A stretch of 64,000 nt of DNA from Microbacterium sp. ET2 (GTDB taxonomy: Bacteria > Actinomycetota > Actinomycetes > Actinomycetales > Microbacteriaceae). Of this stretch, positions 53,372-63,600 are shown in pieces. The first letter of the stretch is position 1. Each line of letters opens with the position of its first letter. Location of the stretch: positions 496,001 through 560,000 of the forward strand of contig NZ_CP128170.1 of NCBI RefSeq assembly GCF_030347395.1, written 5' to 3'. The translations under genes were made by a program, and so were the position numbers. The notes below the pieces were generated by a model, which worked only from the letters and a program-made list of their open reading frames with translations, made no database searches and had not been told where the DNA came from.

Positions 53372-53887
53372 TCACACCCGCGGGGTCGGCGCGCCGCCCT
53401 CGGCCGGAGCAGCCGACGCACCAGGCGCCGTGTTCACCAGAAGGCTCTGGGCCCGCAGCAGCTCATCAGCCCTGACGGTGACGTCCCACCGCTCCGCGAG
53501 GAACTGCTTCACGGAACTGAAGTCACGACGACCCCGGGTTGCCGCATGCCCGACGAAGCCGAACACCGCGCCCCAGAGCGCACCAAGTCCGAGGCCGAGG
53601 AACAGCAGCAGGATCCACGCCGCGATGTTGTCGGACAGCAGCCCGAAGAGCAGGCCGATGAGGAGGCCGAACCAGGCGCCGGAGGCGGCGCCGTAGCCGG
53701 CGGCCGTCCAGTTCGTCATCCTCCCGGTCACCTGCTCTTCGATTCGGACGTTGTAGCCGATGATCGCGACGTGCTCGACGGGGAACTGCTTATCCGACAG
53801 CCTGTCGACCATCGCCTGCGCGTCGGCGTACTCGGTGAAGCTGGCCAGCACGGAGCGTGCTTGGCTGGAAGGTGCTGCGTCGGTCAC
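53372..53887 (-). CDS. General-stress-protein-like membrane protein (DUF1269-type)
   Basis: This 171-residue protein has an N-terminal ferredoxin-like part (VLASFTEYADAQAMVDRLSD, VEHVAIIGYNVR) as in GSP17M-type stress proteins. Two Gly/Leu-rich membrane segments follow (AASGAWFGLLIGLLFGLL and AAWILLLFLGLGLGALWG) and a Pro/Ala-rich tail. Function unknown. A GTG at 53887 with GGGGAG five bases upstream is preferred over one at 53893. It is the first chromosomal gene past the island. Confidence 0.8.
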   Translation of the reverse strand: MTDAAPSSQARSVLASFTEYADAQAMVDRLSDKQFPVEHVAIIGYNVRIEEQVTGRMTNWTAAGYGAASGAWFGLLIGLLFGLLSDNIAAWILLLFLGLGLGALWGAVFGFVGHAATRGRRDFSSVKQFLAERWDVTVRADELLRAQSLLVNTAPGASAAPAEGGAPTPRV

Positions 53888-54061
53888 GGTCACTCCCCGG
53901 TTCCTGCGGTGTCGGACCTCACCGAACACCTCGGCTGGTCCCTGGGCCCATCGTCCGCCACGGTGTCGACCGCGTCAACGGCTCCGTAACGGCCACCCCC
54001 CTGTGTGACGCTCGATGACGGCCGGTTCGGCCACCGCAGGCTCGGTCCCGATGCTGGAGGC

Positions 54062-55447
54062 ATGAGCAAGCAGATCCGGTTCAACGCCTTCGACATGAAC
54101 TGCGTCGCGCACCAGTCATCCGGCATGTGGCGGCATCCCGATGACCAGTCCGCCCGGTACAAAGACCTGTCGTACTGGACGGACCTCGCCCGCCTTCTCG
54201 AACAGGGCACCTTCGACGGCATCTTCATCGCCGATGTGCTCGGCACCTACGACGTTTACGGCAACTCGAACGAGGCCGCGATCCGTCACGGCGCGCAGGT
54301 GCCGGTGAACGACCCGATCCTGCTCGTGTCGGCGATGGCCGCCGTCACCGAGAACCTCGGGTTCGGGGTGACCGCGGGCACCGCGTATGAGCACCCCTAC
54401 CCGTTCGCCCGACGCATGTCGACGCTCGACCACCTCACGAAGGGCCGGGTCGGCTGGAACGTCGTCACCGGATACCTGCCGAGCGCCGCGCGGAACATGG
54501 GGCACGACGACCAGCTCGAGCACGACCAGCGCTACGACGTCGCCGACGAGTACCTCGAGGTGCTCTACAAGCTCTGGGAGGGATCTTGGGAGGATGACGC
54601 GGTGGTCCGCGACCGCGAGAGCGGCGTCTTCACCGACCCGACCAAGGTGCACGAGATCGGCCACTACGGCACCCACTACACCGTCCCCGGCATCCACCTC
54701 AGCGAACCGTCGCCGCAGCGGACGCCGGTGATCTACCAGGCGGGGGCCTCGCCGCGCGGCATCGCGTTCGCGGCGGGCAACGCCGAGGCGATCTTCGTCG
54801 CCGCCCCCACCAAGCACGTCCTGAAGGCGACCGTCGCGCGCATCCGCGACGCCCTCGAAGCCGCAGGGCGTCCGCGCGATGCTGCGAAGATCTACACCCT
54901 GCTGACGATCATCACCGATGAGACCCCCGAGAAGGCGCGGGCCAAGCACGCCGACTTCCTGCAGTACGCCAGCCCTGAGGGCGCCCTGGTGTTCATGTCG
55001 GGGTGGATGGGCGTCGACCTGTCGGAGTACGACCTCGACGACCCGATCGGCAACGTCAAGAGCAACGCCATCCAGTCGACGGTGTCGAACTTCCAGGCCG
55101 CGAACGACGACGGCGAGGAGTGGGTCGTGCGCGACATCGGCCGTCACAGCGCGATCGGCGGTCTCGGCCCGCTGATCGTGGGAGGCCCCGAGGAGATCGC
55201 CGACGAGCTGCAGGCCTGGGTCGACGAAACCGACGTCGACGGCTTCAACCTCGCCTACGCGATCACCCCGGGCACGTTCGAAGACATCGTGAAATGGGTG
55301 ATCCCCGAGCTGCGGCGCCGGGGCGTCTACCCCGAGGCGTACGAGCCCGGCACCCTGCGGCAGAAGCTGCACGGGCGCGGCGACCGCCTTCCGGGCGATC
55401 ACCACGGATCGCGCTACACCGTCGGGCAGGCCCTCCCCGTCGGGTAG
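54062..55447 (+). CDS. NtaA/SnaA/DszA-family FMN-dependent monooxygenase
   Basis: This 461-residue luciferase-like monooxygenase has the family's typical N-terminus (MSKQIRFNAFDMNCVAHQS), GTFDGIFIADVLGTYDVYGN, GRVGWNVVTGYLPSAARNMG and QAGASPRGIAFAAGNAEAIF. Relatives oxidise chelators, sulfonates or dibenzothiophene using reduced FMN. The substrate is unknown, and no reductase gene is adjacent. GGAGGC lies before the ATG. Confidence 0.92.
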   Translation: MSKQIRFNAFDMNCVAHQSSGMWRHPDDQSARYKDLSYWTDLARLLEQGTFDGIFIADVLGTYDVYGNSNEAAIRHGAQVPVNDPILLVSAMAAVTENLGFGVTAGTAYEHPYPFARRMSTLDHLTKGRVGWNVVTGYLPSAARNMGHDDQLEHDQRYDVADEYLEVLYKLWEGSWEDDAVVRDRESGVFTDPTKVHEIGHYGTHYTVPGIHLSEPSPQRTPVIYQAGASPRGIAFAAGNAEAIFVAAPTKHVLKATVARIRDALEAAGRPRDAAKIYTLLTIITDETPEKARAKHADFLQYASPEGALVFMSGWMGVDLSEYDLDDPIGNVKSNAIQSTVSNFQAANDDGEEWVVRDIGRHSAIGGLGPLIVGGPEEIADELQAWVDETDVDGFNLAYAITPGTFEDIVKWVIPELRRRGVYPEAYEPGTLRQKLHGRGDRLPGDHHGSRYTVGQALPVG

Positions 55448-55579
55448 CGTCGCGGTATCGGACAGGATGCCACGGCTGCCGCGCCGCACCCGCAGAATCG
55501 TCACCTCGGTGGCGGGTCTGCCGTTGCACCGCGGCCCACGGCGAGTTGGAGGGCGTCGGTCGTCACGGCTCTCGCCTGG

Positions 55580-57142
55580 GTGACGGTCATCGGCGCGCCG
55601 CTTCTCGCGGGTGCGCTCGATCCCGGCACGGGCCTCGCGCTGCGGCTGCCGGTGGAGGCGATCCTCGTCCTGCTGCTCGCCGTCGCCGTTCCGAACGGCG
55701 TGATCCGCCGGGTCGCCGCGTATGCGTTCGGGGCGGTCACCGTGATCGCGGCCCTCGTCGCCCTGCTCGACCTGTCGTTCCGAGGAACGATCGACCGCGG
55801 ATTCGCCGCCACCGAAGACTGGCGCGCCGTCATCAACGCCTACAAGGTCGTTCAAGACGTGGTGGGCCCGATCACCGCTGCGCTCGCGGCGCTCGTGGTC
55901 ATCGGGGTCGCGGTCGCGGCAGTGTTCGTCGTCGGCCGGTGCGTGCTGCGGTGCGCGTTGACGGTGACGCGGCTCGGGGCACGGGGGCGCACCGCGGTCG
56001 CCGCCGCGGCGACCGCGTGGGTGATCCTGTCGGTCGTCGGGGCGCAGCATCCCACCGGAGCCGCTGTCGCCGCGGCGGACGTCACGAGAACCCTCGTCGG
56101 CGAAGCCGTGCAGGCGGCGGAGAGCATTCCTGAGCAGGTGGCCTTCGAACGTGCGATCCAGGACGACTCGCTCGCCAACAGCGGTCGCGACGATCTCCTC
56201 GCCGGGCTCCGCGGAAAGGACGTCGTCATCGCGTTCGTCGAGAGCTACGGCGAGGTCGCGGTGTCGGGCGCCGGGCCAATGGCAGGCATCACCCGGCTGA
56301 TCGACGAGAGCGCCGAGCGGCTGACCGAGAACGGGTACCGCGCCGAGAGCGCGTTCCTCACCTCCCCCACCTTCGGCGGTGTCAGCTGGCTCGCCCACGG
56401 CACGCTGCAGAGCGGCGCGCGGGTCGACACCCAGCAGAAGTACGACACGCTGCTCTCGAGCGAGCGGATGACGCTGAGCCGCCTGTTCGGCGACGCCGGC
56501 TGGCGCACGGTCACGGTCAACCCCGCCCACACCGAGCCGTGGCCCGAGGGTGCGGCGTTCTACGGCTTCGACAGGATGCTCGACGAGCGAGAGCTGGCGT
56601 TCGACGGGCCTGCCTTCGGCTTCGCGCGCGTGCCCGATCAATACACCTGGCAGCGCTTCTTCGACGAGGAGCTCGCCCGGGGCGGCGCACCGATCATGGC
56701 GGAGGTCTCCCTGGTCTCGTCGCACACGCCGTGGACGCCGACACCCCGGCTCGTGCCGTGGTCGGACCTCGGCGACGGCAGCATCTTCGCCGGCCAGCTG
56801 GATGACGGCGCTACGGCAAGCGTTTGGCCCGACGAGCACCGCGTCCGCGCCGATTACGCCGAGTCGATGGAGTACTCGCTCGGCGCGACCCTGTCGTTCC
56901 TCGAGACCTACGACCCGGCCGATCTCGTGCTCGTGCTCGTCGGCGATCACCAGCCCTCCCGCGTCGTCAGCGGGCCGGATGCCGACAGCGACGTCCCCGT
57001 CACGATCGTGTCGAAAGATCCCGCGGTGTTCGGGCGGATCGAGGCGTGGGGATGGGATGCCGGCTTCCGTCCGTCAGCGAACGCGCCGGTGTTGCGCATG
57101 GACGCGTTCCGCGACCGGTTCGTCGACGCGTTCAGCGGATGA
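55580..57142 (+). CDS. Sulfatase/alkaline-phosphatase-fold membrane protein
   Basis: This protein of about 520 residues has several N-terminal membrane segments (VEAILVLLLAVAVPNGVI, VTVIAALVALLDL, ITAALAALVVIGVAVAAVFVV, and a fourth near residue 145). An extracellular sulfatase-fold domain follows, with DVVIAFVESYGE, LTSPTFGGVSWLAHGTL and VLVGDHQPSR. Such proteins modify envelope polymers, for example by phosphoglycerol transfer; the substrate is not clear. The GTG at 55580 is used. An ATG at 55467 with a plausible basic N-terminus lies in another frame, so the true start may be hidden by a frameshift. Confidence 0.78.
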   Translation: MTVIGAPLLAGALDPGTGLALRLPVEAILVLLLAVAVPNGVIRRVAAYAFGAVTVIAALVALLDLSFRGTIDRGFAATEDWRAVINAYKVVQDVVGPITAALAALVVIGVAVAAVFVVGRCVLRCALTVTRLGARGRTAVAAAATAWVILSVVGAQHPTGAAVAAADVTRTLVGEAVQAAESIPEQVAFERAIQDDSLANSGRDDLLAGLRGKDVVIAFVESYGEVAVSGAGPMAGITRLIDESAERLTENGYRAESAFLTSPTFGGVSWLAHGTLQSGARVDTQQKYDTLLSSERMTLSRLFGDAGWRTVTVNPAHTEPWPEGAAFYGFDRMLDERELAFDGPAFGFARVPDQYTWQRFFDEELARGGAPIMAEVSLVSSHTPWTPTPRLVPWSDLGDGSIFAGQLDDGATASVWPDEHRVRADYAESMEYSLGATLSFLETYDPADLVLVLVGDHQPSRVVSGPDADSDVPVTIVSKDPAVFGRIEAWGWDAGFRPSANAPVLRMDAFRDRFVDAFSG

Positions 57143-57275
57143 ATCCGCAGTGTTACGGTTCGTGACTGCGATTCCGGCCGTTCGGATCCGGCCCGTGGGG
57201 GGCGTCGAATAATCGGAGCAACCCGCCATCGGTGCGCTCCCCTGCCGACACCCGATCTTCGACACAGGAGTCCGC

Positions 57276-57941
57276 ATGACAAGCACCTCGACCACGACCA
57301 TCGCCGCCGAAGTCGCCGACTTCGTGCCCGGCTTCTCCGAGGCCGTCGGCTCCAAGCTCTCCGCCGTCTTCGACGGTGAGCAGCGCGACCTGCGGGAGGG
57401 CGGCGTTCCCGACGGCGTCGTCTCGGTCGGCGACACCCTCCCGGCGGCCACCGTCTTCGACGCGCAGGGCCAGGCTCACGACCTGGCTGCGCTGCTCGGC
57501 GAGCGCCCTGCCGTGCTGGTCTTCTACCGCGGCGCGTGGTGCCCGTTCTGCAACATCACCCTCGCGCACTACCAGCGCACCCTGGCGCCCGCGCTCGCGG
57601 AGCGCGGTGTCGCCCTCATCGCGATCAGCCCGCAGACTCCCGATGGCACAGCAGCGGCGGTCGAGAAGGGCGAGCTCGGGTACACCGTCGTCTCCGACCC
57701 CGGCAACGCGCTCGCGCACGAGCTCGGCATCGTCACCGCGCCGAGCGCGGCCGCGCAGGAGGCGCACATCGAGCTCGGCTTCGCCGTGAAGGACAGCAAC
57801 GCCGACGACACCCCCGCGATCCCGTTCCCGTCGGTGATCGTGCTCGACAGCTCGCGCACCGTCGCCTTCGCCGACATTAAGGTCGACTACACCGAGCGCA
57901 CCGAGACGAGCGAGATCCTCGAGGCGGTCGACGGGCTCTGA
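57276..57941 (+). CDS. AhpC/TSA-family peroxiredoxin-like protein
   Basis: This 221-residue protein has the thioredoxin-fold signature VFYRGAWCPFCN with a CPFC pair near residue 90, and SDPGNALAHELGI. It resembles bacterial peroxiredoxin-like proteins of the AhpC/TSA superfamily, which reduce peroxides. AGGAG lies before the ATG. It stands alone. Confidence 0.88.
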   Translation: MTSTSTTTIAAEVADFVPGFSEAVGSKLSAVFDGEQRDLREGGVPDGVVSVGDTLPAATVFDAQGQAHDLAALLGERPAVLVFYRGAWCPFCNITLAHYQRTLAPALAERGVALIAISPQTPDGTAAAVEKGELGYTVVSDPGNALAHELGIVTAPSAAAQEAHIELGFAVKDSNADDTPAIPFPSVIVLDSSRTVAFADIKVDYTERTETSEILEAVDGL

Positions 57942-57957
57942 CCCCCTCACGGTCGGG

Positions 57958-57963
57958 TAGCGT
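57958..57963 (+). promoter_or_regulatory. -10 box (TAGCGT) of a leaderless transcript
   Basis: TAGCGT lies seven bases before the ATG at 57971. Confidence 0.5.
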
Positions 57964-57970
57964 CGCGAGT

Positions 57971-58798
57971 ATGAGCAACGGCACCACCATCCAGGACAAG
58001 GCACAGACGCTCCAGTCGCTCCACCAGGCACCCGAGATTCTGCAGGTGGTGAACGTGTGGGACGTCATCAGCGCGCGAACGATCGCCGGCCTTCCCGAGA
58101 CCCGCGCGCTCGCGACCGCCGGGCACTCGATCGCCGCGAGCCTCGGGTACCCCGACGGCGGGATGCCGCTCGACACCGCTCTGGAGGCGGCGGGAAGGAT
58201 CGCGCAGTCCGTCGACCTGCCCGTCAGCGCCGACCTGGACGACGGCTACGACGAGCCGGGCGAGACGGTGCGCCGCGCGATCGGACTCGGCATCGTGGGC
58301 GCCAATGTCGAAGACCGCATGCGGCCCTTCGATGAGGCCGTCGCGCGGGTCCGCGCGATCGTGCGGGCGGCGGAGGCCGAGGGCGTCGCCTTCCAGTTGA
58401 ACGCCCGCACCGATGCCCTCCTGCGCGGCGGCGATGCGCCCATCGATGAGCGGATCGACGAGGCCATCCGACGCGGACGGGCGTTCCTCGACGAGGGCGC
58501 CGCGGTGGTGTTCGTCCCGGGCGCGATCCAGCGCCCGCACGTCGAGCGGATCGTCGAGGGCCTGGGACGCGGGAAGCTCTCGGTCATCGGCTTCCCCGGT
58601 GCCCTCCCGGCGAAGGGGTACGAAGAACTCGGCGTCGCCCGCATCTCGTACGGTCCGCTCACCCAGCGCGCTGCTCTCCGAGCCCTCCGCGATCTCGGCG
58701 AGTCGCTCTACGCCGGCGGGGTCATTCCGGCAGACACCCCCGAGCCTGAACTGACGCCGGTACTGTCGTCGTGTTCACCGTCACTGAGGTCGTCGTGA
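57971..58798 (+). CDS. Isocitrate lyase/PEP mutase family protein
   Basis: This 275-residue protein has the PEP-mutase/2-methylisocitrate-lyase-type barrel: VVNVWDVISARTI, then ATAGHSIAASLGYPDGG, VSADLDDGYDEPGETV and GANVEDRM. The DLDDGYD segment binds magnesium. It lacks the Cys-containing lyase loop at the usual place, so the reaction is uncertain; oxaloacetate or phosphonopyruvate hydrolysis and mutase activity are all possible. Its 3' end overlaps the next gene by 28 bases. Confidence 0.88.
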   Translation: MSNGTTIQDKAQTLQSLHQAPEILQVVNVWDVISARTIAGLPETRALATAGHSIAASLGYPDGGMPLDTALEAAGRIAQSVDLPVSADLDDGYDEPGETVRRAIGLGIVGANVEDRMRPFDEAVARVRAIVRAAEAEGVAFQLNARTDALLRGGDAPIDERIDEAIRRGRAFLDEGAAVVFVPGAIQRPHVERIVEGLGRGKLSVIGFPGALPAKGYEELGVARISYGPLTQRAALRALRDLGESLYAGGVIPADTPEPELTPVLSSCSPSLRSS

Positions 58799-59202
58799 TC
58801 GCGCGTTCGCGCTCCGACGTGTTTGCCTACCTCACCGATGCGGGCCGGCGCCCGGAGTGGGATGACACCGTCATCTCCGAGTCGCTGACCTCCCCGCCCC
58901 CGGTCGGGGTGGGGAGCACGATCCACAGCGTCATGCGCGTGATGGGCCGCGAGGTCGAGTTCGACTGGCAGGTCACCGAGTACCTCCCCCCGGGACGGAT
59001 GGCCATCGTCAGCACGAGGGGGACATTCCCGACATCCCTGCTCTTCGATCTGGCCGACCACGGCGACGGAACCCGCGTGAGCGCCACCATCGACGGCGAG
59101 CCCTCGGGAATGCTCCGGCTCGTGGAACCGATGATCGAAGACACCATCCGCTCGACCCTGGCGACGGGGCTCGGCCGGGTCGTTCGGATCCTGGAGGCGT
59201 GA
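58771..59202 (+). CDS. SRPBCC-fold (polyketide cyclase-like) protein
   Basis: This 143-residue protein has a START/SRPBCC pattern: ARSRSDVFAYLTDAGRRPEW near the N-terminus, a middle strand-rich region and a long C-terminal helix (MIEDTIRSTLATGL). These proteins bind hydrophobic ligands. The GTG at 58771 starts inside the previous gene. Confidence 0.78.
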   Translation: MFTVTEVVVIARSRSDVFAYLTDAGRRPEWDDTVISESLTSPPPVGVGSTIHSVMRVMGREVEFDWQVTEYLPPGRMAIVSTRGTFPTSLLFDLADHGDGTRVSATIDGEPSGMLRLVEPMIEDTIRSTLATGLGRVVRILEA

Positions 59203-59263
59203 CCAGGCCGATCGTCGAGACATCCTCGGGCATCGGATGCCACGGATGCTCCATGATGGAGGG

Positions 59264-59434
59264 GTGACCTCCCGCCTTCCGCTCCTGCTGTCCCTGGCCT
59301 CGCTGGGCATCCTGTTCCTGTCGATCATCTTCGTCTTCGCACTAGTGATCGGCAGCTTCTTCGGCTTCGTCCCGCTGGAGACTGATCACGCGTCGACCGA
59401 GTCACTCGCCGACGCGCTCGCTCTCATCGCCTGA
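59264..59434 (+). CDS. Small single-pass membrane protein (56 aa)
   Basis: This 56-residue protein consists mainly of one long hydrophobic helix (LLLSLASLGILFLSIIFVFA, then LVIGSFFGF) and a short acidic tail. Its GTG follows a CATGAT box by about six bases, and GGAGG is adjacent, so the start is only likely. No family is recognised. Confidence 0.5.
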   Translation: MTSRLPLLLSLASLGILFLSIIFVFALVIGSFFGFVPLETDHASTESLADALALIA

Positions 59435-59468
59435 TCCGTCACCCCTGGTCGCGGCACCGCCGCGCCGG

Positions 59469-59474
59469 TAACGT
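59469..59474 (+). promoter_or_regulatory. -10 box (TAACGT) of a leaderless transcript
   Basis: TAACGT lies six bases before the ATG at 59481. Confidence 0.5.
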
Positions 59475-59480
59475 CGGCAC

Positions 59481-60206
59481 ATGACCGAGGATCGGGTGAC
59501 GGCGGGACATCCCGGCGAGCCGCACCGGCCCGGGCTCGCCCAGCGACTGAACGGACTGCGCGCCGGCGTCCTCGGTGCCAACGACGGCATCGTCTCCACC
59601 GCCGCGGTGGTCGTCGGTGTGGCGGGAGCGACAGCGCAGGTCGGGCCGGTGCTGCTCGCGGGGACTGCGGCGCTCGTCGGCGGTGCGGTCTCGATGGCCC
59701 TCGGCGAATACGTGTCGGTGTCGAGTCAGCGCGACAGTGAGCACGCACTCATCGAGAAGGAGCGGCGCGAACTCGCCACCGACCCCGACGCGGAGTTCAC
59801 CGAGCTTGTGGGCCTCTATCGCGCCCAGGGGCTGAGCGAGCAGACGGCGACCGCGGTCGCCAAGGAGCTCACCGAGAGCGACGCCCTCGCCGCGCACCTC
59901 TCCATCGAGCTGAACATCGATCAGAGCGACGTCGTGAGCCCCTGGTCGGCCGCCATCGCCTCGGCTGTCGCCTTCACGATCGGCGCGCTCCTCCCCCTCG
60001 CCACGATCCTCCTCGTCCCCCACCCCGCACGCATCTGGCTCACCTTCGCGAGTGTGCTCGTCGCCCTGGCGATCACCGGGTACGTCGCGGCGTGGATCGG
60101 CGGGGCGCGTCGAGGGCGCGCCGTCATCCGCACGGTCATCGGCGGGGCGCTCGCGCTCGGCGCGACGTTCCTCATCGGCACACTGCTCGGCACCGGAGTG
60201 GCCTGA
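59481..60206 (+). CDS. VIT1/CCC1-family iron/manganese transporter
   Basis: This 241-residue protein has five hydrophobic segments and the VIT1 pattern LRAGVLGANDGIVSTAAVVVG near the N-terminus, then GAVSMALGEYVSVSSQRDSE. Between the second and third segments it carries the charged helical domain typical of the family. VIT1 proteins move Fe2+ or Mn2+ out of the cytosol. A leaderless box fixes the ATG. Confidence 0.9.
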   Translation: MTEDRVTAGHPGEPHRPGLAQRLNGLRAGVLGANDGIVSTAAVVVGVAGATAQVGPVLLAGTAALVGGAVSMALGEYVSVSSQRDSEHALIEKERRELATDPDAEFTELVGLYRAQGLSEQTATAVAKELTESDALAAHLSIELNIDQSDVVSPWSAAIASAVAFTIGALLPLATILLVPHPARIWLTFASVLVALAITGYVAAWIGGARRGRAVIRTVIGGALALGATFLIGTLLGTGVA

Positions 60207-60225
60207 CCGCCGGGAGGCGGATTTT
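60207..60225 (+). terminator. Short hairpin terminator
   Basis: CCGCC, loop GGGA, GGCGG, then ATTTTG, directly after the VIT1-type stop. Confidence 0.5.
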
Positions 60226-60312
60226 GCCACAACAGCGCCCGAAGCGAAAGGGAGCAGTCAGCACGCAGGAAAGGCGCTTCACTGGTTTTCCAGGCAGAAG
60301 GACGAGGACGCC

Positions 60313-60591
60313 ATGCTGACCGAGTCACCGCGCACATCGCCGGAGCCGTTCGACAGAGATTCGTTCGGCGCACACCAGTTCGAACTGGTGCGGCTTGCGG
60401 CCGGAGGGTGGGTCATCACCGATCTCGCCCTGCCCCACGACGATCCCGCCTGCCTCCTCGCCTATGTGCAGGAGGACGGGTCGAGGTTCGAGGTCGTCTG
60501 GGTCCAGGCGCCGGTGCGGACCGCCTGGTTCGACTCCCTCGACGCGATCCTCGACGAGGCGCGCTCTCGCCGTCACCGCCGCATCGCCTGA
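60313..60591 (+). CDS. Conserved-type hypothetical protein (92 aa)
   Basis: This 92-residue protein has alternating strands and a C-terminal helix (FELVRLAAGGWVITDLALPH, DGSRFEVVWVQAPV, FDSLDAILDEARSRR) but no motif I can name. GACGAGGACG lies before the ATG. It converges on dnaE2 with 16 bases between the stops. Confidence 0.65.
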   Translation: MLTESPRTSPEPFDRDSFGAHQFELVRLAAGGWVITDLALPHDDPACLLAYVQEDGSRFEVVWVQAPVRTAWFDSLDAILDEARSRRHRRIA

Positions 60592-60607
60592 GCGGGAAAC
60601 GGCGCCG

Positions 60608-63600
60608 TCAGCGGAAATCCCTCGACCGGTGCCCGACGCCCACCCGCAGGTCTTCGAACCTGTCGGCGACGAGATTCGTCACCCCCTCCTCCGATCGCTC
60701 CAGCATTCCTCGCACGATGAGCGCCGGCGCATCCCGCGCCACCCGCCGGTAGCGGTTCCAGACCCCGACGGAGCAGATGACGTTGACCACGCCGTGCTCG
60801 TCCTCGAGGTTGAGGAAGGTGATGCCCGACGCCGTAGCGGGCCGCTGACGGTGGGTCACAAGCCCCGCCACCTCGACGCGTCGGCCGGGGTCGTGCGTCC
60901 GCATCTCGCGTGAGGTCAGCACTCCGCGAGCATCCAGCCCCGAACGGAAGTGCGTGAGGGGATGGTCGTCGGTGGAGATCCCGGTGGCCCACAGGTCTGC
61001 GGCGAGGATGTCGTAGCTGGACTGGTCCGGGAAGAGCGGCGGCTGCACCGCAACCATCGAGTCGGGGAGGAACTCCGCGCGATCCTGAGCGGCGGAGCCG
61101 GCGATCCACAGCGCCTCGCGCCGAGTGATGCCGAAGCACTCGAACGCTCCCGCCGTCGCGAGCGCCTCCAGCTGCGCCGCGGTGGCGCCGGTCCGGCGGA
61201 CGAGATCCCGCATGTCGCGGAAATCGCCCCGCTGCCGACGCTCGGTGACGATCTTCGTCGCGAGGGCCTCGCCGATCCCCTTGATCGCCGCCAGTCCCAG
61301 CCGCACGGCGTGATTCCCGTCGCGCCGATGCGCGGCGGACTCGTCGGGCGCGGTCGGGTCGAACACCGGTACCGGAGGCTGGTTCCGGTGCGCGCACTCG
61401 GGGCGGCCGGTGACGCCGCTCTCGTCACCGACGGGTTCGAGCGTCGCGTGCACGTCGGAGCGGAGGAGGTCGGGGCGCTGCACCTCGACCCCGTGCCGGC
61501 GCGCATCGGCGACGAGGGTGGCCGGTGAGTAGAAGCCCATCGGCTGCGCCCGGAGAAGCCCGGCGAGGAAGGCGGCGGGATAGTGCAGCTTGATCCAGGA
61601 GCCTGGCGTAGACGAGGAGCCCGAACGACAGCGAGTGCGACTCGGCGAATCCGAAGTTCGCGAAGGCCTGGATCTGACGGTAGATCGCGTCGGCATCCTC
61701 CCCCACCAGGTTGTTGCGGGCCATCCCCTCGTACAGGCGCTCACGCAGCGACTCGATCCGCTCGACTCCCCGTTTGGAGCCCATCGCGCGACGCAGCAGG
61801 TCGGCATCCTCTCCCGAGCAGTCCCCGATGGCCATCGCCATCTGCATGAGCTGCTCCTGGAACACCGGCACCCCCAGGGTGCGCTGCAGCACAGGTGCGA
61901 GCTTGGGATGGGCGTAGGTCACCGGTTCCTGACCGAGCTTCCGACGCACGAACGGATGCACCGCCCCGCCCTGGATGGGACCGGGGCGGATGAGGGCAAT
62001 CTCCACCACGAGGTCGTAGAACCGCCGCGGCTGCAGCCTCGGGAGAAGTCCCATCTGGGCGCGGGATTCCACCTGGAACACCCCGATCGAATCGGCGCGG
62101 CAGAGCATGTCGTACACCGCCTGCTCCTCCTTGGGCAGGGTCGCCAGCTCCCACCGCTCCCCCGTGGCGGTGTGGATCATGTCGAAGCAGTACTGCAGGG
62201 CCGCGAGCATCCCCAGGCCCAGCAGGTCGAACTTGACCAGTCCCATCCAGGCCGCGTCGTCCTTGTCCCACTGGATGACGGTGCGATCCTCCATCCGGGC
62301 GTGCTCGATGGGCACGACCTCGCCCACGGGGCGGTCGGTGAGCACCATCCCCCCGGAGTGGATCCCGAGGTGGCGCGGAGCCTTGAGCAGCTCGGAGGCG
62401 TACTCGATCACCTGGGCCGGGATGTCGTTGTCGGGGCCCGACTCCAGCGACGCCCCCCAGCGCTCGACCTGCTTCGACCACGCATCCTGCTGGCCGGTGG
62501 AGTAGCCGAGGGCCTTGGCGACGTCGCGCACGGCGTTCTTCGGCCGGTACTGGATGACATTGGCCACCTGGGCGGCGCGGTCACGGCCGTAGGTGGCGTA
62601 GACCCACTGGATGATCTCCTCACGGCGATCGGAGTCGAAGTCGACGTCGATGTCGGGCTCTTCGTCCCGGAGGCTGGAGAGGAAGCGCTCGAAGGGCAGC
62701 TCGTAGGCGATGGCGTCGACGGCGGTGATGTCGAGCAGGTAGCAGACCGCGCTGTTGGCCGCCGACCCGCGGCCCTGACAGAGGATGCCGCGGCGCCGCG
62801 CCTCCTGCACGATGCCGTGGACGATGAGGAAGTAGCCGGGGAAGTCCTTTGTCTCGATGACCTGCAGCTCGCGCTCGATGCGGGCGCGGTTGTCGGCTGA
62901 CAGGTCGGGATACTTTCGGGGAACGGCCTCCCACACCAGATGCCGCAGCCACGACATCGGCGTGTGCCCCTCGGGAACCTTCTGACGCGGCAGCGCCGGA
63001 CGCGCGCGACGCAGGGGGAAGGCGAGCTCGTCGGCGAGCTCCACCGTGCGCGCCACCGCTCCGGGGTACCGGGCGAAGCGCTCGGCCATCTCGTCTCCCG
63101 AACGCAGGTGAGCAGCGGCATGGGCGGGCAGCCATCCGTCGAGCTCGTCGAGCCCCCGGCGCGCGCGGATCGCCGCGACGGCGGCGGCGAGCCGTGCCCG
63201 CTCGGGGGCGGCGTAGTGGACGTTGTTGGAGGCCAGCACCGGGAGCCCCCGCTCCCGGGCGAGGGCGGCGAGGATGTCGTTGTCGCGGGTGTCGGTCGGG
63301 TTGCCGTGGTCCATCAGCTCCACGTTCACCGCCTCCGGGCCGAACAGCGCGACCAGCCGGTCGAGGGCGGTGGCCGCGGCATCCGGTCCGTCCTCGGAGA
63401 GCGCCTGACGGACGGCTCCCTTGCGGCATCCGGTGAGGATCGCCCAGTGCCCATCCGCCCGCTCAGCCAGCTCGTCGAGATCATAGACGGGACGCCCCTT
63501 CTCCGACCCGGCGAGCTGCGCGCGGGTGAGGGCGGCGGCGAGCCGGTGATAGCCCTCCTCCCCCCGGGCGAGGACCAGCAGGTGCGACCCCTCGGGGTCG

